Source: Paenibacillus sp. D2_2 (GTDB taxonomy: Bacteria > Bacillota > Bacilli > Paenibacillales > Paenibacillaceae). Taken from it: a stretch of 64,000 nt of DNA. Made by a program: the position numbers and the translations under genes. Where the stretch lies: contig NZ_CP133605.1 of the NCBI RefSeq assembly GCF_031199965.1, positions 785,001 through 849,000 of the forward strand, written 5' to 3'. Under the pieces are notes generated by a model. It was given only the letters and a program-made list of their open reading frames with translations. It made no database searches and was not told the DNA's origin. This document shows, piece after piece, positions 35,529 to 45,160 of this stretch (its first letter is position 1; each line of letters opens with the position of its first letter).

Positions 35529-36734
35529 ATGACAATCAATCGGCAGCGAATTGTAGAGCATATGCATGCACAGATTCATATGAATGAGCATATTATCGGC
35601 GTGGCTGCGGGAGCGGGAATCTCTGCAAAATATGCGGTGAAAGGCGGGGCTGATCTAATCCTGGCGTTGAACTCGGGGCGCTTTAGACAGATGGGGCTAG
35701 GTTCTATCGCTGGACTGATGCCGTTTGCCAACTCCAATGAGATGGTGTTGGAATTTGGTTCGCGAGAGATTTTGTCTGTTGTTAGAGACAAGCCCGTAGT
35801 ATTCGGCTTATGTGCAAGCGATCCAACCATCGACCTGTCTTCATATATTGAGACGATTCACAGCAGCGGCTTTGCTGGGATTATCAATTACCCCACCCTT
35901 GGCTTGATCGACGGACAATTTCGTGAGGCTCTGGAGGAAGAAGGAATAAATTATTTGCAGGAAGTTGAGGCGATTCGCGTCGCCCATGAGCAGGATATGT
36001 TCACGATGGCCTTCGTATTTAATGCTGAACAAGCGGCGTTCATGCTTGATGCCGGAGCGGATGTGATCTGCGCTCATCTGGGGGTGACTGCTGGAGGCTT
36101 AATGGGAACGAAGAAGGTCCTGTCCCTGGAGACCAGCGCGGAGCTCGCCAGACAAATATTCGCTGTATGTGATGCCTCGGGACGAAGCCCAATCAAACTC
36201 ATTTATGGAGGACCAGTGCATACCCCCATTGATGTGCAGTATATGTATGATAATACATCGGCGATGGGTTATGTCGGGGGTTCAAGCTTTGAGCGGATTC
36301 CGACAGAGGAAGCTATTGTAGATACGACGTATCGCTTCAAGGTGACGGGGGAATTGAAACAGGACCAGCGGTTAATGAGTAAGCTGACACTTTTTGATGA
36401 ACCTTATGACTATGTTGCCATTGTCAAAGAGCATATTGCCCAAAATTATATGAACAACATTTCGCTAACTGATCTTGCGGATCAGATTCATGTATCGCGG
36501 ACGCATCTTAGCGCGCTTTTTAATAAAGAGGTAGGGTGTACCTTTCCGGAATATCTGGCCAAGTATCGTATCCATAAAGCTCAGGATGTAATGAGGCATA
36601 CAAAGCTGTCCCTAACGAGTATCGCCGAACTGGTTGGGTACCCGGATTATGTTCATTTTAGCAAGACCTTTAAGAAATATACCGGCATGACTCCGCAATC
36701 CTTCCGCAAACAAGCATCAGACAAATATACATGA
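35529..36734 (+). CDS. Tm-1-type TIM-barrel domain fused to an AraC DNA-binding domain
   Basis: In this 401-residue fusion, residues 1-275 are homologous to the protein encoded at 38106 (PF09370, PEP-hydrolase-like TIM barrel). Shared blocks are GISAKYAVKGGADLILALNS, NYPTLGLIDG, VICAHLGVTAGG and YVGGSSFERIP. Residues about 295-397 are an AraC HTH (ISLTDLADQIHVSRTHLSAL, YTGMTPQSFRK). The conserved CHGG of the stand-alone enzyme is IYGG here, so the domain may bind ligand without catalysis. I infer a ligand-sensing activator of the downstream two genes. It ends about 130 bases before them, across a cre-like site. Confidence 0.9.
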   Translation: MTINRQRIVEHMHAQIHMNEHIIGVAAGAGISAKYAVKGGADLILALNSGRFRQMGLGSIAGLMPFANSNEMVLEFGSREILSVVRDKPVVFGLCASDPTIDLSSYIETIHSSGFAGIINYPTLGLIDGQFREALEEEGINYLQEVEAIRVAHEQDMFTMAFVFNAEQAAFMLDAGADVICAHLGVTAGGLMGTKKVLSLETSAELARQIFAVCDASGRSPIKLIYGGPVHTPIDVQYMYDNTSAMGYVGGSSFERIPTEEAIVDTTYRFKVTGELKQDQRLMSKLTLFDEPYDYVAIVKEHIAQNYMNNISLTDLADQIHVSRTHLSALFNKEVGCTFPEYLAKYRIHKAQDVMRHTKLSLTSIAELVGYPDYVHFSKTFKKYTGMTPQSFRKQASDKYT

Positions 36735-36763
36735 ACATCATACAAGCGTACGATTACTTTCTT

Positions 36764-36778
36764 TTGAAAGCGCTGTAT
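36764..36778 (+). promoter_or_regulatory. cre-like site before the Tm-1-like operon
   Basis: TTGAAAGCGCTGTAT matches WTGAAARCGYTTWNN with one mismatch and lies about 85 bases before the GTG start at 36862. Catabolite control is likely. Confidence 0.65.
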
Positions 36779-36861
36779 TATTGAGCCATAGAGGTTCAAG
36801 GCGATCGCCTGCAGGTTAATTTCGCTGGAACCTGAATCGAGTTATTGAAGGAGGGCATACG

Positions 36862-38074
36862 GTGAAGACGATAGCTATTGCGGGGACATTTGATTCCAAA
36901 GGCAAAGAGTTTTTGTATGTGAAATCGGTGATCGAGGGTCTAGGGTTGAAGGCCTATACGATTCACTGTGGCGTGTTTGCACCGTTATTTACCCCGGATG
37001 TCTCTAATAGAGACGTGGCTGAAGCAGCGGGCATGAACATCGATGAAATTGCCGGGAAGAAGGATCGGTCTATCGGTACGGAGGCGCTAGCTAAGGGAAT
37101 GGAGCAGTTGATCCCGAAGCTGTACGCAGAAGGTAAATTTGACGGTATTCTATCCTTCGGCGGAACCGGTGGGACATCGATTGTAACGGCGGGCATGAGA
37201 GCATTGCCGATCGGTGTGCCGAAGCTGATGGTATCAACTGTTGCATCCGGCAATACGGCCCCTTACGTGGGGACGAGCGATATTATGATGTTCCCGTCCA
37301 TCGTGGATGTAGCAGGACTAAATTCCTTCTCTACAAAAATATTTACGAATGCCGTGCATGCGATCGCAGGCATGGTCCAGTTCGAATCGGCTCCACCGCA
37401 GGATAAGAAACCGCTGATTGCAGCGACGATGTTGGTGTCACGACGCCATGTGTGGATTATGCGCGTGAGTATTTAGAGGAACAAGGCTATGAAGTGCTTG
37501 TCTTTCATGCTACCGGAACGGGCGGACAAACGATGGAGAGCCTGATTGAGGGCGGATTTATCGACGGAGTTCTGGATCTTACAACGACCGAATGGTGCGA
37601 TGAACTGGTCGGCGGGGTGTTAGCGGCAGGCCCGCACCGGTTGGAGGCGGCGGGGCGCTGTAAGGTACCGCAGGTCGTGTCAACCGGAGCGCTCGATATG
37701 GTGAATTTCGGACCGTATGATACGGTACCGGAACAGTTCAAGGGTCGCAACCTGTATAAGCACAATCCATCGGTTACCTTGATGCGAACGACGGTGGAGG
37801 AGAGTCGTCAGCTGGGTGAGATTATTGCCGATAAGCTGAATATGAGCGAAGGACCAACCGCACTGATGATTCCGCTCAAAGGGGTCTCGATGCTAGATAC
37901 CGAGGGTGGTCCGTTCAGTGGAGTAGCCGAGGACGAAATGCTGTTCAATATGCTGCGGCAGCGGATTGATCGGGGAAGGTTGAATTCATTGAATTAGACG
38001 CGAATATCAACGATCAGGTATTTGCGGTAGCCGCTGCTAAGAAGCTAGTGGAACTGATGGAACAGGGCTCATGA
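36862..38074 (+). pseudogene. Tm-1-like ATP-binding domain protein, UPF0261 (frameshifted)
   Basis: Three frames join into about 403 residues of the UPF0261 family (PF06792), homologous to the N-terminal half of tomato Tm-1. Blocks seen are IAIAGTFDSKGKEFLYVKSV, ILSFGGTGGTSIVTAGMRAL, VSTVASGNTAPYVGTSDIMM, then in the second frame VFHATGTGGQTMESLIEGGF and LPLKG-like MIPLKGVSMLD. Breaks lie near 37437 (the next frame reads GVTTPCVDYAREYLEEQGYE) and near 37985 (next frame FIELDANINDQVFAVAAAKK). The start is GTG 36862 behind GAAGGAGGG. The TIM-barrel partner follows after 31 bases. Confidence 0.87.
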
Positions 38075-38105
38075 AGCAATTCATATAACCGAGGAGGAAA
38101 TACAG

Positions 38106-38930
38106 ATGAAGACAAGAGCAGAGGTATTGGCGAAATTAAAAGCAGAGGTAGCCACAGGCAATGTGCTGTTGGGTGCTGGTGCAGGAACCGGGATTTCCGC
38201 AAAAAGTGCGGAAGCAGGCGGTGTTGATCTGATTATCATATATAATTCAGGCCGCTACCGGATGGCAGGACGTGGATCATTGGCTGGCTTGATGGCTTAT
38301 GGCGATGCGAACCAGATCGTTGTAGACATGGGCAATGAAGTACTTCCGGTCGTGAAGGATACACCGGCTCTGGCCGGGGTATGCGGCACCGATCCATTCC
38401 GGATTATGGACATCTTCCTGAAGCAATTGAAGGATCAAGGCTTCGCTGGAGTGCAGAACTTCCCAACGGTAGGTCTGATCGACGGCGTGTTCCGCGCCAA
38501 CCTGGAAGAGACGGGTATGGGGTATGATCTGGAAGTGGAAATGATCCGTAAAGCGCATGAGTTGGATTTGCTAACGACTCCATACGTATTCGATCCAGAA
38601 CAGGCCAAGCAGATGGCTGAAGCTGGAGCAGATGTTCTGGTTGCTCATATGGGACTGACGACGAAGGGAACGATCGGTGCCAAGACAGCCTTAACATTGG
38701 ATGATTGTGTAGAAAAAATTCAGGCGATCTGTGATGCAGGTAAGGCGGTGAATCCAGATATTATGGTGCTGTGTCACGGCGGTCCTATTGCTGAGCCAGG
38801 GGATGCGGAATATGTACTGGCTCGAACGAAGAATGTAGAAGGTTTCTTCGGGGCATCCAGTATCGAGCGATTCGCTACTGAAGTCGGCATCAAGCAGCAG
38901 ACTGAAGCATTCAAAGGAATTTTGAAATAA
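38106..38930 (+). CDS. Phosphoenolpyruvate hydrolase-like TIM-barrel protein (Tm-1 C-terminal half)
   Basis: This 274-residue TIM barrel belongs to PF09370, corresponding to the C-terminal half of plant Tm-1. Blocks are [69 protein letters not shown] and [11 protein letters not shown]. The glycine-rich loops suggest binding of a phosphorylated small molecule. A reaction is not firmly known for the bacterial family. ATG 38106 has GAGGAGG upstream. It is probably the catalytic counterpart of the regulatory copy at 35529. Confidence 0.9.
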   Translation: MKTRAEVLAKLKAEVATGNVLLGAGAGTGISAKSAEAGGVDLIIIYNSGRYRMAGRGSLAGLMAYGDANQIVVDMGNEVLPVVKDTPALAGVCGTDPFRIMDIFLKQLKDQGFAGVQNFPTVGLIDGVFRANLEETGMGYDLEVEMIRKAHELDLLTTPYVFDPEQAKQMAEAGADVLVAHMGLTTKGTIGAKTALTLDDCVEKIQAICDAGKAVNPDIMVLCHGGPIAEPGDAEYVLARTKNVEGFFGASSIERFATEVGIKQQTEAFKGILK

Positions 38931-39008
38931 GAAAAAGCGCATAAAGCTATGGATATTGCCGCATCCTACAGTTGGACTCTATAGCAGCTGAAGGGGGTGC
39001 AGGATAGC

Positions 39009-39167
39009 ATGAGTAAGAAGTCTCAAGGCCTGAGCAAGTATGAAGTGCAGACGACTCCGCTGAACAAGATGCCAGTTCCCGACAAGCAAAGGGAGGAGTT
39101 CGCCAAAGAAATGGTGGAGGATGCAAAGGCGGCATTCGGGCAGAAGCAGTCGGAGCAAGAAAAGTGA
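39009..39167 (+). CDS. Small hydrophilic protein of unknown function
   Basis: This 52-codon frame reads MSKKSQGLSKYEVQTTPLNK at its start and is rich in Lys, Glu and Gln. It lies behind AAGGGGGTG with fair spacing and ends 19 bases before a strong terminator, which supports it as a real gene at the end of the Tm-1-like operon. There is no Cys and no membrane segment. I do not recognise the family; the size and charge recall small spore or stress proteins of bacilli, without a firm match. Confidence 0.55.
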   Translation: MSKKSQGLSKYEVQTTPLNKMPVPDKQREEFAKEMVEDAKAAFGQKQSEQEK

Positions 39168-39185
39168 TATGGTATCGTGAAAATA

Positions 39186-39226
39186 GGGTGTCCTTATCGG
39201 TTAAGAACCGAAGGGACACCCTTATT
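39186..39226 (+). terminator. Intrinsic terminator of the Tm-1-like operon
   Basis: GGGTGTCCTT pairs with AGGGACACCC, with an inner CGGTT/AACCG, followed by TTATTAT. Confidence 0.88.
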
Positions 39227-39842
39227 ATCGTGATAAATTTCCTAAGATTAACAGTAGATGGAAGTGTCTTTATATCAGTATAAGACTTGAAATCATATTA
39301 TCTTTTGATATAATAGATTGGCAAGACCTCCTGAATCTCATGATTGAGATGATGATATCCGAGTTTTGTTCTATGGCCCCATATAATATTAATTTATCCC
39401 CACTATTGGCGTACTACTTTGATGTACGTTATGTCTGTTAGTACTCTACCAACCATTTCAGAGCTTTCGACATTCTATCACGAGTTAGATCGATAATTGG
39501 CTATCTGTGCATATACAGGTACATGTTTGATATCACAATGTTGTTAAGAAATTGTTCAGTTTCAATTGCTATAATACTCTATATAGAGATCAAGAAGTGC
39601 TCCTCAAGTCATAAAATATCGTAAATTATCCCCTTAAGCCCATTGATAATGACCATATACCATTTTTTCGTGAAAAAGTTTGAAAATCAACAAAAAATAT
39701 GAAAATGAATGAAAATAATAGTAATGCTTTGAAACTTTTCGTTATATTACTTTTTGATTTTTTGTCGATTTTCAATGATTGAAGGGACCTAATGATCCTA
39801 TCCGCTTTTTTAATTTATAGATTCTAAGGAGGAGTAGGAGAG
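39227..39842 (+). other. AT-rich 600-base leader of the exopolysaccharide operon
   Basis: I find no gene here. A TATAAT-like box near 39570 may be a promoter, though no matching -35 is clear. A nested inverted repeat covers 39670-39775. The stretch 39240-39550 shows nothing that I recognise. Confidence 0.4.
39680..39775 (+). repeat. Long nested inverted repeat in the leader
   Basis: TTGAAAATCAACAAAAAAT (39680-39698) and its complement ATTTTTTGTCGATTTTCAA (39757-39775) agree at 18 of 19 positions. A second pair, GAAAAAGTTTG and its counterpart TTTGAAACTTTTC, partly overlaps. The two would form alternative hairpins 60-70 bases before the first gene. Confidence 0.6.
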
Positions 39843-40844
39843 ATGAATAATAAATGCATATCGGTTGTAATCCCTGCTTACAATGAGGAGGAGGTTATCC
39901 GGCAGTGCTACGATGCATTATCAGACGTCATGATCGACACAATTTATGAATATGAGCTTATCTTTGTAAATGACGGGAGTAAGGACCGTACGCTGTTGAT
40001 CCTTGATGAACTGGCTAGGCTGGATGAACATGTTCGGATCGTTAATTTTGCAAGGAATTTTGGTCATCAGGCAGCGGTTACGGCAGGAATCAACACTTCG
40101 ATAGGAGATTGCGTCGTTATTATCGATGCCGATTTACAAGACCCTCCCTCGGTGATTCATCAGATGATCGAGAAATGGGAAGAAGGTTATGAAGTTGTAT
40201 ACGGCAAGCGCCGTAAGCGCAAGGGTGAGACAATTTTCAAGCTCGCTTCGGCGTCGCTGTTCTACCGCTTCCTTCAGCGGATGTCGGATACCGAAATTCC
40301 TCGTGATACAGGGGATTTTCGCTTGATCGACCGCAAGGTTGTGCATGTGTTCAACCGGATGACAGAGAAGAATAAATTTATTCGCGGCATCATCAGCTGG
40401 ATCGGATTCAACCAGACCTTTGTCGAGTATGACAGGAATGAGCGCTTTGCAGGCACTACGAAATATCCGCTGCGGAAGATGCTCGCCTTTGCTTCTGATG
40501 GAATTTTCTCATTCTCTTCCAAACCGTTGAAGTTGATCACTCGAATGGGGACGCTGACGGTTCTGCTGGCCTTTATTGTACTCGTGTATTCCTTATGTGC
40601 GAAGCTGTTCGATCTTCCTACAGTAATGCCGGGTTGGACGTCGATCATGACGGCCATTACATTATTCAGCGGCGTTCAGATGCTGTCGCTTGGAGTGATG
40701 GGCGAATATATTGCCCGAATCTACGATGAGAGCAAGAACAGACCTCAATATATCGTAAGAGAGACCGTACACTATCCTCAGGAAGAGATACGGTTAAATG
40801 AGACATATCAGTATTATTCCCCGTCGGAGATGATCTCTAAATAA
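39843..40844 (+). CDS. GtrB/DPM1-like glycosyltransferase family 2
   Basis: This 333-residue membrane-bound transferase is of the polyprenyl-phosphate-sugar synthase type. The GT2 domain has SVVIPAYNEEEVIRQCYDAL, VNDGSKDRT and the metal motif IIDADLQDPP. RDTGDFRLIDRKV and FAGTTKYPLRKM are typical of GtrB/DPM1. Two C-terminal helices anchor it (about 235-290). It probably loads a sugar onto undecaprenyl phosphate. ATG 39843 has AAGGAGGAG upstream. It opens the exopolysaccharide operon, and its natural partner GtrA is encoded at the operon end (49396). Confidence 0.92.
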   Translation: MNNKCISVVIPAYNEEEVIRQCYDALSDVMIDTIYEYELIFVNDGSKDRTLLILDELARLDEHVRIVNFARNFGHQAAVTAGINTSIGDCVVIIDADLQDPPSVIHQMIEKWEEGYEVVYGKRRKRKGETIFKLASASLFYRFLQRMSDTEIPRDTGDFRLIDRKVVHVFNRMTEKNKFIRGIISWIGFNQTFVEYDRNERFAGTTKYPLRKMLAFASDGIFSFSSKPLKLITRMGTLTVLLAFIVLVYSLCAKLFDLPTVMPGWTSIMTAITLFSGVQMLSLGVMGEYIARIYDESKNRPQYIVRETVHYPQEEIRLNETYQYYSPSEMISK

Positions 40845-40856
40845 CGATCAGGAAAG

Positions 40857-42066
40857 TTGTGGTGCAAGGCCTTGAATAGGAAACACAAGTTGAAGAAATT
40901 TGGGACAGTTATGATCAGTGCTGTTGTGCTACTGGGTTTGCTTGCTGCTTGCGGTAATATGCCGCTTCTGTCCCGGCAGGAAGTCAAGCCCGTAGAGCAC
41001 AAGCAGCCGGACCGTCCGCCGATTGATGCGGCCTATAAGGAGAGAATCAAATTGTACCGTGAGCGTACCGAGCGCTTCGTATTAAGTAAGTTATATGGTC
41101 CTGACGGGGTATATACGAACTACTTGGATAGCAGTGAGACGGATACAGCCGCCAGCGGACATGAGGTGCTCAGCGAATCCGCTGGTTTAATGATGCGCTA
41201 CTATGTGTTGATGAACCGCCAGGAGGATTTCCAAGCGGAGTGGGAGCGAGCCAAGCGTGTATTTGAGCTTCCTTCCGGCTTTAGCTATAGGTACAGTCCT
41301 AAACGGGACGAGAAATATACGCTTAATGCCGCGGTCGATGATCTCCGAATCATTAGGGCCTTGTATGAGGCTGGGACCGGCTTGCACCGGAATATACCAA
41401 ACTCGCTGACACTTACGGAGAGCTGTTCTACCGCTTTAATATTAAAGGGGACAAACTGTACGATTTTTACGATGAGAAATATAAGGTCAATAACCATTTT
41501 GTAACGTTATGCTATATCGATCTGAAGACGCTGCAACGACTACCTGTTTCTGCTAAACAGAAGGCGGCACTGACTCAAAATATGCAGACAATACTGCAGG
41601 ACGGATATTTGTCGGATGCATTTCCTTTCTACGAGACAAGATATGAATATGATACGGACTCTATCACTCGGAAGGGATTAACACCGTTGAATCGCTGCTG
41701 ACAATCCTGTCATTGAGCGAGGCTGGCCTACAGCGTCCCGAGAGTATTGCTTATTTGAAAGAGAAGGTGGGGAGCGGGGAATTGTACGGTCAATATGACA
41801 AACAAGGCAAGCCGCTGAATCAGATTCAGTCCACTGCGATTTATGCCATTTCGGCCATGATCGGCTCTGTGCTGGGGGACGAAGAATTATACAGAGACAG
41901 TATTACACAAATGGAGAAATATCAGGTACAGGATAAGACAAGCCCACTCTATGGCGGCTTCGGGGATCCGGGTACGAAGCAGGCCTATTCATTTGATAAC
42001 TTAATGGCATTGCTCGCTTATGCTCACCAGAGCCGGGTGTTTGCGGATGTGAAGGCAGGTGAATAA
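40857..42066 (+). pseudogene. YdaJ-like lipoprotein, GH8-type fold (frameshifted)
   Basis: Three frames join into about 400 residues. The N-terminus is a lipoprotein signal (VVLLGLLAACGN). The rest resembles the (alpha/alpha)6 fold of GH8 enzymes and YdaJ of B. subtilis: GPDGVYTNYLD, HEVLSESAGLMMRYYVLMNR, YTLNAAVDDLRIIRALYEAG. Breaks lie near 41392 (the next frame reads PEYTKLADTYGELFYRFNIK) and near 41675 (the next reads NTVESLLTILSLSEAGLQRP). The start is TTG 40857 or TTG 40872. Together with the glycosyltransferase and BcsB-like genes it probably trims or releases the polymer outside the cell. Confidence 0.8.
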
Positions 42067-43567
42067 ATTGATGAAGGCTCCTTGGTTACAAAAGCTTGGC
42101 TACAGGATGACAGTTCTTAGTCGATATGTTTCTCCGTCCCTGCTGGCAACGTCACTGGTGCTGATCATTACGGTCTTTGTGCTGTTCGTGCCGCCGTATA
42201 TCGGTATGGCCGACAATGGGGACTACTTCCGGATTTTGTACAGTAATGGGCTGTATTTTAATAACCCGGACTATGATAGTTTATATTTCGGTTATTTTAA
42301 CAAGGAATTCGGGATCTTTCAGTACTTCAATGAAAATGGGGCTATGTATACCTCTTCTCAATCCCTTCTTATTCGTGTATCGATCTGGATCAATCAATGG
42401 TTTAATCAGCAGGTGTTTGATATTCGGGTCCAGGCGGTATTACTAACGGTCATGTATGCAGGAGCCGTCTATTTGTTCGTTGAGGCGTTAACTTGGAAAA
42501 TGAAACGAAAGTACGGATACATAGTAGCCGTCTTGGCTGTATTTTTATTTGCGGATACCGCATATACGGCTTTCTTTAACTCGTTCTTTGGTGAAAGCTT
42601 AGTCTGGATTATGCTGATATACTTATTCGCCTCAGGACTGCTTATGTTTCGTAACCGGTACTCTGATTATGCGATGATGGCTGTTTTTTTTGTCAGTGGC
42701 CTCCTACTTACAACAAGCAAGCAGCAAAATGCCCCTGTCGGTATGATTATTGCGGTGATGGGAATCATTATGATCTTTGTACGTAAGCAGCGAAGTTTCC
42801 GGGCGATGATGGCTTCTTCGCTTGCGATACTGATGATTGCGGGCATTGCTACATATGTGCTGATCCCGAAAGAGTTCGTTAATGTCAACCAATACCATGC
42901 CATGACCCGTGGTGTGCTGATGCAGTCTGAAGACCCAGAGGCCACCTTGGAATCTTTTGGGATCAATAGGCAATATGCTATTCTTCGTGGAGCTATTCAT
43001 TACGAGCCATATACGACCGTGGATGTGAACTCCCAGATTTTAGAGGATAGCTTCTATAGTCACTATGGGTTTGTCTCGATTCTTGGCTACTATTTAAAGC
43101 ATCCTGATCAAGCAGGGAAAATGATGAATCTGGCTGCAAAAAGTGCATTCACGATCCGCCCGCCAGCGATGGGCAATTATGAGAAGTCTGTAGGGAAGCC
43201 CTTTGGCGCACATACCAAGTTCTTTTCTGGTTATAGCTCACTGAAAAAAGCACTTGCTCCAAAAACCTTTGGGTTTATCGTCATTTGGATGCTAATCATT
43301 ATCGGGTTGTATACACAGAATTTCATTGCCGCGATTAAGGCGAAGCATATGCGGAGCATGATACGGCTGCCTCTAATTCTCATGATGATATTTATGGGGC
43401 TGTCAGGAATCTTCGTGTCAATTATCGGCGCAGGAGACGCGGATTTGTCGAAGCATGAGTTTTTATTTACTGCAGCTTTTGATCTGGTGACTTTTACTGT
43501 AATAGCTGATGCGATATGTCGGAACCTCTGGCAGAATAAGCCGATGGCTGATGACGAAACGTCATGA
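42059..43567 (+). CDS. Polytopic membrane protein, WsfD/PMT-like glycan transferase
   Basis: This 502-residue protein has about eleven hydrophobic helices. The first extracellular loop begins IGMADNGDYFRILY with an acidic pair, and a second loop has FNSFFGESLVWI. These features are like the C-type glycosyltransferases of the WsfD / mannosyltransferase group that use lipid-linked sugars. B. subtilis ydaJKLMN has no such gene. It overlaps the end of the YdaJ-like gene; GTG 42059 and ATG 42071 are both possible. A side-chain sugar role, using the product of the GtrB-like enzyme, is my inference. Confidence 0.75.
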   Translation: MNKLMKAPWLQKLGYRMTVLSRYVSPSLLATSLVLIITVFVLFVPPYIGMADNGDYFRILYSNGLYFNNPDYDSLYFGYFNKEFGIFQYFNENGAMYTSSQSLLIRVSIWINQWFNQQVFDIRVQAVLLTVMYAGAVYLFVEALTWKMKRKYGYIVAVLAVFLFADTAYTAFFNSFFGESLVWIMLIYLFASGLLMFRNRYSDYAMMAVFFVSGLLLTTSKQQNAPVGMIIAVMGIIMIFVRKQRSFRAMMASSLAILMIAGIATYVLIPKEFVNVNQYHAMTRGVLMQSEDPEATLESFGINRQYAILRGAIHYEPYTTVDVNSQILEDSFYSHYGFVSILGYYLKHPDQAGKMMNLAAKSAFTIRPPAMGNYEKSVGKPFGAHTKFFSGYSSLKKALAPKTFGFIVIWMLIIIGLYTQNFIAAIKAKHMRSMIRLPLILMMIFMGLSGIFVSIIGAGDADLSKHEFLFTAAFDLVTFTVIADAICRNLWQNKPMADDETS

Positions 43568-43615
43568 TTAGCCAAGATAAGAGAGCAGCATCACACAGAG
43601 AGGAGGGACGATTCA

Positions 43616-45150
43616 TTGAGGTGGAAACATCAAATGCATATCGGGCTGCTAGTACTGCTCATTACGGGGTTAATCTATCCGGCATCGGTTCAAGCGGCTA
43701 ACTCTTCATCTTTTGATTCGGTTCTTGTTGTGTATGACAGCTTAGGGAAAGGCACGGAGGAAGAAGGCAATATAGAGGCTTTAAAGCGGCTTCTAGCTTC
43801 ATTTCGAGTTCAAGTTACGGTCGAGTCGATTAACTCCTATACCTCAGGATCGCTTAGTAACTACTCTAAACTAATCGAAGTACACAACCGTTCTGATCTT
43901 GCCGAGGAGGGTAGTGAGTATTTAACGGATTTGCAAGTCTATCGAGGAGATATGCTCTACATAGGAGGGATGCCGAGGGACAGGCTGGTTCAGTCGCTAG
44001 GGCTTCAGGTTCAAGCTTTGGAGAAGGTGGCGGATTTCTCAATCGGACCGTTCGTTGAGAAATCGATTCGTCTCAAGTCCGTGTTTGATTCGAAGCAACC
44101 TGGCGTTCAGCGGTACGGAGCTTTGAAGCTCCAGGAGTCCAGCTATCCTTACGGGATACGGAAGGGTCCGGATGCTTATGTACCTTTTATGGAAAAAGAT
44201 ACGCTCAGTGAAATTGCATTGTCTTACGTGCTTAAGGATTGGCTGCGGCAGGAACAAGAAAGCCATTATTATCTAGTGTTCAAGGAAATCTATCCATTTT
44301 CGGACTTGCGGCTGCTAGAACGAATGTCGGATGAACTGTATGAAGCAGGAATCCCGTTTATGGTAAGTGTTCATCCGGTATTTAGCAATACGGATTACCC
44401 TGCCATGAAACGTTATATCAATACTTTAAAATATGTTCAATCCCGCAACGGTACGGTTCTGGTAGAATCTCCGTTCGTCGCTACGGTTCGGGATGAGGGC
44501 CGTGACTTATTCCATCAGATGGAGCATTTCATCGATGTGTTAGCCGAAGAGGGCGTCGTACCACTTGGAATGGGAACCGGGATGTTCTGGACTTATGATA
44601 ATTATTTTGCAACGGAAGGAATGACCTTTTTTGACTCTGTCGTTCTGTTCCCAGACACACGTTCGATCTATAAGTCAGAACGAAACCATTCCGAAGCATT
44701 CACATCTTCGCTCTATAGCGTTGATCGGCGTATTTGCAGCGTTACTGGACCGATGACCGTCCGATAGATCCGCTTCCTATGGACACAGCATTCACTTATA
44801 ACTTTGTACAGAATGAAGCGGAGATGAACAGCTTACTTGATAGTCTTCGGAACAGTTGGATCACCTTTGAAGACTACAAGAAGGGAGCCCACCAGGTCAC
44901 AACCGAGCTCAATAAGCTAAGCTCAGAACGCGGTTCGCTTGTTCTTAACGGAGTTAGTTTAGGGATTCAGGCGAGCCATGTGGAGACCAACTCTCAATAT
45001 GAATATCAACAGCAAGAGAAGAAGAGCTTTGAAACCTGGTTTACAGTTCAAAATAAATTTTTTATTATCGTTATTTTCATTACTTTGTTTGTATTTTCCG
45101 GGTTCCTGATTATTGGATATCGTATGTATAAACGGAAATATTACAAGTAA
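43616..45150 (+). pseudogene. ydaL: YdaL-like DUF2334 protein (frameshifted)
   Basis: This protein of about 510 residues has a signal peptide (LLVLLITGLIYPASVQA). Its DUF2334 domain resembles a polysaccharide-deacetylase fold (YYLVFKEIYPFSDLRLLERM, GIPFMVSVHPVFSNTDYP). It ends in a helix and short basic tail (IIVIFITLFVFSGFLIIGYR). The break lies near 44737; the second frame reads QRYWTDDRPIDPLPMDTAF. Start TTG 43616 follows AGAGGAGGGA. It fits YdaL of the ydaJKLMN locus and probably modifies the polymer at the membrane surface. Confidence 0.85.
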
Positions 45151-45160
45151 GGAGGCAGTC

